Shown one piece after another: positions 56,167 to 64,000 of a stretch of DNA of 64,000 nt; the first letter of the stretch is position 1; the number at the start of each line of letters is the position of its first letter. The notes beneath the pieces are model-generated. The model was given only the letters and a program-made list of their open reading frames with translations. It was not told the DNA's origin and made no database searches. The stretch spans positions 62,001-126,000 of the forward strand of contig JAMYHX010000015.1 of assembly GCA_025529335.1 (NCBI GenBank). The letters are read 5' to 3'. The position numbers and the translations under genes were made by a program. This DNA is from Rhizopus sp. PT2906 (Eukaryota; Mucoromycota; Mucoromycetes; Mucorales; Rhizopodaceae).

Positions 56167-57618
56167 TTATTTTTTAACAACCTGCACAACATCTTCATCG
56201 TGAACTAAATGACTAATGCCTACTCTCTGTGGATTGTGCTTAGTTGATGTTCCCTAAAAATATCAAACATGATTAATAGACGGTATCAAACAATGTCAAC
56301 TGTCACTCTTACCCAAACTAGTGCATATCTAAAATTATCTGCTAAACTTCTATGGATTGCATGACAGACATGTTCAATAGTTGCACCATTTCTAACAATG
56401 AGTCCATCACCGAAATCAGGGTATTCTCCTCTCTTCTTTGTATAAATACGCATCAAGTTCAATTTTCTCCAAATAGATTCAAGCAAGTAATCCAAATTGA
56501 GATCTTCTTCACAAGAAACAACTACAGTATCTGGTTCATGTGCCAATCTATCTACTTCTTCCAAACTAATTTGATCAATCTTATTATAGCACTATTTACG
56601 TACGAGGTGAATAAAAGCTCTGCATATATTGCTTTTCTATACATACATAAATACATTTAATATATCTTCTATTGCCGAGGATTACGTCAATAAACTGTTC
56701 CACTGTTATATCTTCTCGAATGACTATATCAGCATTGAATATTTCTTTAAAGCAAACAGATTAGATTATTCAGTAGATCTAGTTCAATATCTTTTTTTGC
56801 TTACTGTAATCATGTAAAATGTTTTGAGCCATTTTCTGATCCATCTTTGTTAATTTCACAGTTGCATTAAAGCTGATTCCTCCTGCTTTTTTAATTTTAA
56901 ATGATACATTGGGAAAGGACTGATTTAAACGAATGCCTACAGCTTCTAATTCTGCTTCCAATAATGGCCTATGAATTTTTTTTTTTTTTTAATCCATGGC
57001 CTAATGCAACAAATTCTATTTACCTTTGTTGAGCAGATTTCGTGGCATCCAACATCATCAAAATAACATCAGCAGTACGTGCTACAGCAATAACTTGACG
57101 TCCACGACCCTTGCCTTGTGAGGCACCTTCAATAATACCAGGCAAATCAAGTAACTGAATATTTGCTCCTTTGTAAGTAAACTTGCCAGGCACACAGGTC
57201 AAGGTTGTAAATTCATAGGCTGCAGCAACAGATTCTGCTGTAGTAAGCTTGGATAGTAATGTTGATTTACCAACGGAAGGAAAACCAATCATGACGACGC
57301 GAGCATCACCAGATTTCATGACATCGAAACCTTCACCCTAGATAAAATACAATAGTTAGGCTTTTTTTTTTTCCCTTTAAGCTTTTTTGTATTGTCTTTG
57401 CCTTTTCAGACTTTGTTTTTGAGCCTTCCAGTAACTGAGCACGGTATCTGGCTAACTTTCCTTTCAAAAGACCAAGGTGATATTCGGTGGCTGTATGTAG
57501 ACAACATTGTTATTTCCCTCCCCTAAAAATCCTTTATTCTTCTTCAACTCTAACCTTTATTCTTTTGAGTTCTTTTAATTTCATCTTCAATGTCTTGAAT
57601 CTTTTCGAGAATTCCCAT
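56167..57618 (-). CDS. RBG1: DRG1/Rbg1 GTPase, developmentally regulated GTP-binding protein
   Basis: Seven exons (57618-57555, 57490-57402, 57337-57024, 56968-56805, 56744-56647, 56591-56313, 56253-56167) give 364 aa, close to human DRG1. G1 GFPSVGKST, G3 DLPGIIEGASQGKGRG, G4 NKIDQ. The N-terminal HTH-type region (EDEIKRTQKNKATEYHLGLL, KGKLARYRAQLLEG) and C-terminal TGS domain (IYTKKRGEYPDFGDGLIVR, VCHAIHRSLADNFRYALVW) are present. DRG1 binds a DFRP partner and ribosomes, helping translation. The second intron begins with GC rather than GT (57401-57400) and is needed for the conserved join SEK-GEGFDVMKSGD. Confidence 0.94.
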
Positions 57619-57730
57619 TTTTTTATTACAACTGTTTAAGAAGGAAGAAAAAGACCGAAAAACTTTACTGTCATTAAAAAGTCACAGGACTTGTAAAATC
57701 TATTTGCATTACTTTACATCTTTATTTCGT

Positions 57731-58626
57731 TTATTTTTGTTTATTTCGTAGCTTTTGACGTCTTGCTTTTCCTGGACGCTTTAAACTACTCTTTTTACGA
57801 AGAGACATACCCTTCTTTGCAGGATTTGGTCTATCGTCTTGATTTGCTTGTCTGTTTCTTTTACCCAAAGAATATACAGCATCTCTGGCATCTTTTGTAG
57901 CATATTTTGGTATCTTCTTTTTGCCGTCTTTTGCTAATTCAGCTACTACACTTTCTGCTTCTTCTAAATCAAATTCATCATCTTTAAAGTCCTTTTCTTC
58001 TTTTCCTTCTTTTCGTTCTATAGCAAAAAGAAAATTGAATAAGATGATGTACATAAACTTGTTAATAAAACATACTTCTGTTCAATAGCTTCTGTCTTTC
58101 ATTCATGTTTCCAGACTTCTTTCGTTGTCTCTCAAAAGCATGCAGTTTGTATAATGCATCTTCATTCCCGCTTTTAGCTTCCTCTACTAATTTTTGATAG
58201 ACCTCTTCCATATGTTCATCATTCTTCAGCATGGGTGCAATAAAGTCCTCTGGTACTAAAAATGGTGCACCTTCTTCTTTTAGTTTTTCTTTAGCCACAT
58301 AGGCTGCCTCTAGCGCTTGTTTGTAAAATGCCTCTTCTCTTTTTAGATCATCAAATACGTCTGGAACATCAATAGGTTCTTTTGAAACAACTGTTAGTGT
58401 CTCAATCCAAGGTAAATCTTGTAATTTGATGTCGTCTGCAATGCGTTCGAGGGCAGCCTAATACAAATCATGTTTAGATCAAACTTTTTGTTACTGTGAT
58501 CATTATTACCTCGTTATAAACTTCTAAACGTTGTTCAATAATCATATCACCATCTTCGTCATCAATATCCTCAGGATCAAGATCTTCAAGGCGATACCAT
58601 TCAATTTTGTCATCGTTGGTTGTCAT
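57731..58626 (-). CDS. EBP2: rRNA processing protein Ebp2
   Basis: Three exons (58626-58510, 58457-58076, 58017-57731) give 261 aa. Recognised from IEWYRLEDLDPED at the start, DLPWIETLTVVSKEPIDVPD, DLKREEAFYKQALEAAYVAK, VPEDFIAPMLKNDEHMEEVY, and a basic end (NPAKKGMSLRKKSSLKRPGK). Ebp2 is a nucleolar 60S subunit assembly factor that binds Rrs1 and Brx1. The shorter acidic N-terminus compared with animal EBNA1BP2 is normal for fungi. The DRG1 gene follows on the same strand, 112 bp downstream. Confidence 0.93.
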
Positions 58627-59829
58627 TTTATATTGAAAGCTCAAAAGAAACTGCTAAATTAAGCCACCTGAATTTTTTCCGCTCATTTAAATTTTAAATT
58701 CATGCGAGTGGACCATACAGCCACACCTACTAAATTTTTGAAGGTCATAAAAATAAATTAGCCAGCATACTCTTCGTCAAGTCTTGTCCATTCTTCTTGC
58801 AGAGCCCATCTTCAATGGATCCAAATGATTGATTGATGACCTTGTTAATGAGTTATGAAAGAGAAGAGATTACTTTAATTTGTTATATTTCTATTATTTA
58901 AAATGGCTTCCTTTCCGTGCTTTGGTAATATATGTCCTTTTTTTTTCATTTAGATTAATTCTAATAATAAAAAAGAAAGCATATTGCTTTATAGAAGAAA
59001 AAAAAGAACCCCTGCTCTCCCTCCGAAGTGGGAAAGACCAGCTACCCGATACTTCAACATCCAAGATGCTCTAGGAACATCCCTTCAATCTCGGAATGGG
59101 CAAACTATAGAGTTCGAGTGTGAAGAGAAAAAGAAAAGGGCTGAAATGAAAGCCCTCTTTTATAGTTTTTGGTTTGTTTACATTGTGACTTTGAAAAGTG
59201 TTCCTGAGTTGAAAATTTATGGACTGCATGAATTATTTTAAGGAGATCATATTAAGGAGAACACCATTCTTCATTCCTCATTGGTTGACCTTGTAGTAGG
59301 CTTATATCGTAGAGCATATTATTAAATAGCACTAAACTATCCTGCCAGCTATTTCTGTAGCAGCATAAGTCATATTGACTTAAGCTTAACCACTGAGCCT
59401 TGCATTTGCCGATCAGGAGTAATTATATCAAATGTATACTTATTATTGAACAACATCTTCATCTTAAACATCGCTTGAAGAGCTACTAATGAGTAACATA
59501 TCATTTCAAGTGACAAGCCAAATATATTTAGAGCTTGTCAAGACATTAAGATTGTCTTGAGAACAAAGTGTTTGTTAATTACCCTATGCCACTTGGTCAA
59601 ATTGTCAAAGGTTTGTTTGCAAGTTTAGGATGATCTTTAGAACACATATGATGCTACTACATACACAAATATAATAGTTGAGGCTATTTGAACTGAAATC
59701 TTTGATATATGTTTTATATTGAATATATCAAACAGCTATAGTCCATCAGACTATCTACGGCTTGGAAATAGGCATCTCCTGTAGTCGAACTATGTTTATT
59801 TCCTAAAACTGTTTTTTTTATGCATGTTT
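58627..59829. other. 1.2-kb region without a recognisable gene
   Basis: Between EBP2 and the SWIB gene. One short plus-strand frame (58984-59241, YRRKKRTPALPPKWERPATR) is partly protein-like but has no homology I recognise and no flanking exon. The rest is AT-rich with no RNA gene seen. Confidence 0.35.
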
Positions 59830-60133
59830 TCACTCTTCGTCTTCTTCATTTTCTTCATCTTCATATTCGTTATCTTGCTTGTCGCCATATATCCGTAACT
59901 TGATTGCTTTTTGCTCTTCTTCAGGAATCTTTACAAAGCACTTTTGAGTGTATTTGTTCATAGCAAAGGATGATATTTGATCCTTTCCATCACATAATTC
60001 TTTGAACTTGCTGTCACAATCAATTAATCTTCTATCGTCCTTATTTTGCAAACCATGTTCTCTGATATACTCCCACATCTTACTAACCGTTTGAGTACGT
60101 GAGCACTAGCAAAAAAGAAGATATATTAGATAT

Positions 60134-60164
<31 letters not shown>

Positions 60165-60994
60165 GCATATGAATTACATATTCAGTCTTGATAATATCGC
60201 TTAAAGGTGGAAGTATCTTGACAATAGGCATATCGCGTGGATTCTTTTTCGGCTTTTTGGCAGGTGGCTCTTTTGTTTCAGTTGATGGTGGTTTTCTTAA
60301 CTCTTGTTCTTCATCTGAAAGCTTTTCAAAGTATTTCTGAATATATTTATTTAGCGTAAAGGTATTGATCCTCTTCTCGCCGTCACATAGCTGTATAAAG
60401 TAATCATCGCAATTGATATAACGCTTATCCTTTTCATCCTGCAAGTTGTGCTCTCTGATGTATTCCCACATTTTGCTGACTGTTTGAGTACGGGAACACT
60501 GATTATGCATAAGTGACGAGAACAAGGGTATGATATAAACTTACGTATTCAGTTTTAATAATATGAGATAATGGAGGAAGCACCTTTAGCAGAGGCATGT
60601 CTCTTTGCTTCTTCTCCGCTGGTCTCTTTTTTGTATTTTTGGGTGTTTTGGTCTTCTTTTTCGTTGGTATACCTTGATGGTTAATTACAAGATCCTCAAT
60701 TCTACGAGTTTGATCCTGATTGTTGCCTTGTTCAACATTGGAATCGTTATGCACGTTTTGAAACATTTCTTCAATCAGACCGTTTATCTGTTTCTTTATA
60801 CTGTCCAAGGATTGACCGGTTCGTTTTTCTAGTTCTAGTCGAATCTTTTTAGCTGTGATGGTCGTAAGGTCGGAATGACTTAATATATCTATAGCAGTAA
60901 TGAGCATCTCTTATTGTTATTATCTTCAACTACCTTTAATATCTTTTCTATATTGTTCATGATCAATAAGAGAGCTTTGACTCGAATCAGACAT
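59830..60994 (-). CDS. DEK_C and tandem SWIB/MDM2 domain protein (Uaf30/Tri1-like)
   Basis: Four exons (60994-60934, 60909-60545, 60498-60178, 60105-59830) give 340 aa. Exons 1-2 encode a DEK_C domain (AIDILSHSDLTTITAKKIRL, ELEKRTGQSLDSIKKQING) and a Lys-rich linker ending DMPLLKVLPPLSHIIKTEY. Exon 3 encodes SWIB domain 1 (SRTQTVSKMWEYIREHNLQD, YINCDDYFIQLCDGEKRIN) and another DMPIVKILPPLSDIIKTEY; exon 4 encodes SWIB 2 (SRTQTVSKMWEYIREHGLQN) and an acidic tail. Both SWIB exons begin phase 0 with Cys-Ser-Arg-Thr-Gln. Yeast Uaf30 and Tri1 share DEK_C-SWIB with one SWIB; Uaf30 activates rDNA transcription. The role here is inferred. Confidence 0.85.
60140..60164. repeat. (AT)n run inside the intron between the two SWIB exons
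   Basis: An AT dinucleotide run of roughly 25 bp in the last intron of the SWIB gene (60106-60177), close to the acceptor side of exon 4. It is probably variable in length. Confidence 0.8.
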
Positions 60995-61453
60995 TGTTTA
61001 AAAGGAAAGAAAAGAGACCCTCTATTTACTCCGTCTCTTATTTTTTTTCTTTCTTTCTTTCTTTATCCTTCTTGAGATGGCGTGTATATGTATAAACTCG
61101 GTCTAAAGTATATAAAACATATATAAATATACATGTTTAAATGATATACTTGGTTAGAAATTACTCGTACACTAATATAGTCAACAAATGATGATATAGA
61201 AAAAGAGAGAGCTCATATCAGTATCCTCTTCTTTTCTATTAAATATATTAAGCTCATTGTATGTATTAAATGTTATCTTTTTAAATAATAAAGAAAAGTT
61301 TGATAATGAAGATCAAACAGATGATGACTATAAAGAAGTTGTATTGATTCAATATCAAATTAATGTGTCTTGAATTCCCAAAATTGGACATCCAATATAT
61401 TTATTAAATTGACTCTATATTTTTTCATTCTTTCTTTCTTTACTCTTTCAAAA
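60995..61453. other. Divergent promoter region of SWIB and ZIP genes
   Basis: AT-rich, with pyrimidine tracts before each start (61041-61065 TTTCTTTC; 61428-61442 TTCTTTC). An open frame on the minus strand (61360-61644) is antisense to the ZIP first exon and is rejected as a gene. Confidence 0.45.
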
Positions 61454-62569
61454 ATGTCTTTCCAGGCAGCTGCATTTGCATTTCTATTTCCAGGAAATGC
61501 AATGACCAACTCTATCTTGGCTACAGCATATATTTCTATATTCCCAAACCTGTTATTATACTTCGTTCCTCCTGACATTGACACGGGTGCTTTAAATGTT
61601 CTTGTCAGTTTTGCTGTGGGTGAGTGAACTATATAAACCAACAAAAATATATTCAGTCTGTACTCACTTTTCTTTACTATAGGTGGTCTTCTCGGTGACG
61701 TATTTTTACATTTACTTCCTCATGCCTTCTTGGGTGAACATACCGAGGAAAATGCAGTTATCACTATTGACAACCAAAAGAATGTTCTTATTGGCACAGG
61801 TCTCTTTGTAGGCTTATTCTTCTTTTTCTTTATGGACAAAATGATGCGTGTAGTAAACGGCGGTAGTGGACATAGCCATGGTCATGACCACAGTCATAGT
61901 CATGATGTTAAAGAAGTTGGAACCTCTTCATCAGTTAAAAATGATGACAACGAGAAGAAAGGTTTAAGACAGAGAAAGACAACTGACAAGAAAGAAGAAG
62001 AACAAGACAAAATGACAGCCAAGAATCAACAAGGAATCAAATTAAGCGCGTATTTAAATCTTTTGGCCGATTTCACTCACAATATGACAGATGGCCTTGC
62101 TATGGCAGCATCATTTTATGCCTCACCAGCTGTAGGTGCTACTACCGCTGTTGCCGTATTCTTTCATGAAATTCCTCATGAGGTAGGCGACTATGCTATT
62201 CTTGTTCAATCAGGGTTTAGCAAGAAGAAGGCTATGATGGCACAGTTCACCACTGCTGTTGGCGCATTTTTGGGTACATTTATTGGCATTATGATTGAGG
62301 AATCATCACTCTCGAGCGGTGTTCAAGAAAAGGCAAGCGCCATTACTTCTACTGGTTTATTAGGTACTGATCTTCGTGTTGGTGATTTGGTCATACCTTT
62401 CGCTGCTGGTGGATTCTTGTATATTGCTACTGTTGGTGTCATACCCGAACTACTCGATGTTACCGGCAATCTGAAAAAGGATAGAAAGCAAGCATTCACA
62501 GAATTCGCTGCAATGCTTGTTGGATTAGGTTTAATGTTTGTTATTGCTTGGAATGACATTGCAGCATAA
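61454..62569 (+). CDS. YKE4: ZIP zinc transporter, Yke4/SLC39A7-like
   Basis: Two exons (61454-61619, 61683-62569) give 350 aa. Membrane helices: NLLLYFVPPDIDTG, LVSFAVGGLLGDVFLHLLPH (with the His of LHLLPH), LIGTGLFVGLFFFFFMDKMM. A His-rich cytosolic loop (GHSHGHDHSHSHD) is followed by a charged region, then the metal-binding helices: NLLADFTHNMTDGLAMAASF (HNxxDG) and FFHEIPHEVGDYAIL (HEIPHEVGD, the LIV-1/ZIP7 signature). Helices VIPFAAGGFLYIATVGVIPE and LVGLGLMFVIAWND close the protein. This matches the LIV-1 subfamily branch of Yke4, KE4 and ZIP7, which release zinc from the ER or Golgi. The N-terminus is short, as in yeast Yke4. Confidence 0.93.
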
Positions 62570-62922
62570 TCTTGATATCATTATATTACATTTCCCCACT
62601 TTCTCTCTTGTATTCCATAGAAAGATATTGTTACTTTGCAGAGTATATAAAATTGTTAAATTAGCGTTATATTGGGCTTGAAGCTTTCTGTATAATTATA
62701 ATCAATATATTTTAGATCAACGAGGTATTATCCCGTGATGATCTATGCTTTTCTTCTGACCTAAAGAATACCGTATACTATTTATTTATTAAAAAAGAAA
62801 AGTCTCTTATTGGTCAAAGTCGTGTTTGGTTTTTTCACGAAAAATAGTCGGTTTCTCTCGTGCACGCGCGTAGTGCACCCTTTTTTTCGCGCTTTGAACA
62901 TTTGTCCCAATTTATTTTACAC
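62570..62922. other. Intergenic, no gene seen
   Basis: 353 bp between the ZIP gene and the helicase start; AT-rich, with a CGCGCG-containing stretch near 62864-62871. No RNA gene seen. Confidence 0.4.
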
Positions 62923-64000
62923 ATGTCAAAACGACCTAGAGACAACACTTTGATTGAATCCTTAAAGGCCATTTTGAATGCTTCAACTGAAATATGTGAA
63001 TCGCTACTAGATAGAACCAACAACAACATTGAAGAAGCTATAGATCTATATTTCTCTAATCCACCTTCTATTACTACGCAAACAAAAAAGAAAAAGAAAC
63101 CAAATAGATACTATCTTGGCGATCTCGTCATAAGCGGTAGAAATAATAACAAGGTCGAGTCTATCTTTTTAATAATCTTGTAGGTTGGTCGCTTTATGTG
63201 GGGAAGAGTCCAGTAAAAGAAGGAGATCGGATAGAGATTTCTAGAGATAAAAACATTACTGATACAACAAACAGAATTGTCCGATTTGCACATGAAGGAA
63301 GTCAACTAGGTAGATTACCAAGAGAGATTGCCAATTATGTATCTATACTGCTTGATCAGAACATTTGCCAGTTTGAAGGAACGGTTGTTTGGTGTCCAAA
63401 TGAGCTAAAGATTGGAGAAGATATCATCATTACAATAAAATGCTACATCATACCAACTGCTATGCGTATAAACACCTTTCTTCACAATTATATTCCAAAA
63501 GCGAATAAAAGCAGACAGCGTGACAGAGTTGAGGATGTAAGCACCTTACGAAAGACATCTTTAGTTCAGCTATTTAAGAACTTAGGCATGAGACCTGTGC
63601 GATCATCCATCAGAAGAATGTTGGGAGGAGACGACACTTGGGACATGATTCTTCAAAGCATCAGCACAAGAACAGAACCCGATTCACTCGAGCGTGACGA
63701 GTTACAAGAGCTTAATGAGGACGAAGAAGAAAACAAGGAGATATCGGATGATCAGCTCAACACGATATATGAGAGAGCACAAGTGTTTGATGCAGAGATT
63801 AGGCCTATGGAGCCCCCGGATACACTGACATTACAATTAAAAGAGTATCAGAAAAGAGCACTTGCATGGATGACAGCTAAAGAAAGTCTTCATTATGAAG
63901 ATGGTGACTTGGATATGCGTGCATTACATCCCTTATGGGAAGAATACAGCTTTCCAGACACGACAAGCGAACATCAATTCTTTTATTTTAACCCATACAC
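62923..64000 (+). CDS. RAD5: Rad5-type DNA helicase/ubiquitin ligase, 5' part (cut by window end)
   Basis: Two exons seen (62923-63136, 63184 to beyond 64000). The N-terminus (SLKAILNASTEICESLLDRT, NNIEEAIDLYFSN) is a UBA/CUE-like helical bundle. After the intron comes a HIRAN-type beta domain (VGKSPVKEGDRIEISRD, RLPREIANYVSILLDQNICQ, GTVVWCPNELKIGEDIIITI). A long linker with KTSLVQLFKNLGMRPVRSSI leads to the first part of the SWI2/SNF2 core (LQLKEYQKRALAWMTAKES, HPLWEEYSFP). Rad5 polyubiquitinates PCNA in error-free damage tolerance. The Walker motifs and RING finger lie beyond the window, so the call rests on the domain order so far. Confidence 0.85.

Noticed and set aside
58984..59241. Possible small gene in the EBP2-SWIB gap
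   Set aside because: No splice partner, no recognised domain, and a start in A-rich DNA. Insufficient to call a gene.

Overview
The window looks like nuclear DNA of an early-diverging filamentous fungus, most likely Mucorales (Mucoromycota). It is AT-rich. Nearly every conserved gene is broken by short introns (about 48-65 nt) with GTAAGT-type donors and TAG/CAG acceptors, and genes lie close together on both strands. Lineage hints are a WOPR regulator, a secreted alpha-amylase without a starch-binding domain, and decayed DIRS-like and Tc1-like elements. Exon structures below were assembled by hand from reading frame, splice consensus and family knowledge, without alignments or transcripts.

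Layout. 1-3900: SLC25A46/Ugo1-like mitochondrial outer-membrane carrier, proteasome ATPase Rpt4 and complex I subunit NDUFA8. 4000-12420 is the only accessory island: a decayed unknown gene, a ~98-bp-period repeat, a SWIM-finger relic joined to a DIRS-like retroelement (reverse transcriptase/RNase H plus the start of a tyrosine recombinase), a gene tail cut by that element, a Tc1-like DD34E transposase with stop codons, and a 50-bp direct repeat. 12547-25917: Mex67/NXF, WOPR factor, Hsp60, Sfp1-like zinc finger, UspA-like protein, RasGEF, a C8orf76-like TPR protein and 14-3-3. 25918-28425: mostly non-coding with a heavily decayed minus-strand gene. 28496-46040: F-box/WD40 protein, syntaxin, cation diffusion facilitator, Nop16, wax-synthase-like MBOAT, Slm1-like BAR-PH protein, Dal5-type permease, GPI-anchored PLC-like protein and Tvp23. 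46285-64000: a small unknown gene with a frame break, alpha-amylase, deoxyhypusine synthase, Mdm1/SNX13-type sorting nexin, DRG1/Rbg1 GTPase, Ebp2, a DEK_C plus double-SWIB protein, a Yke4/ZIP7 zinc transporter and the 5' part of a Rad5-type helicase.

How the genes relate. There is no operon and no biosynthetic cluster. Themes recur as in any housekeeping region: ribosome biogenesis and translation (Nop16, Ebp2, DRG1, deoxyhypusine synthase, possibly the SWIB protein as a UAF-like factor), membrane traffic and contact sites (syntaxin, Tvp23, Mdm1-type nexin, Slm1-like), protein quality control (Rpt4, Hsp60), signalling (14-3-3, RasGEF, F-box/WD40) and metal homeostasis (CDF, ZIP).

The most interesting signals are the composite relic island, a GC-AG intron forced by the DRG1 frame, a start codon alone on its own exon in TVP23, coding micro-exons in 14-3-3 and the sorting nexin, a Mex67 apparently lacking its TAP-C domain, a SWIB array made by exon duplication, and a GC-only 14-bp palindromic core in AT-rich DNA. 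I did not see a clear new defence or biosynthetic system.
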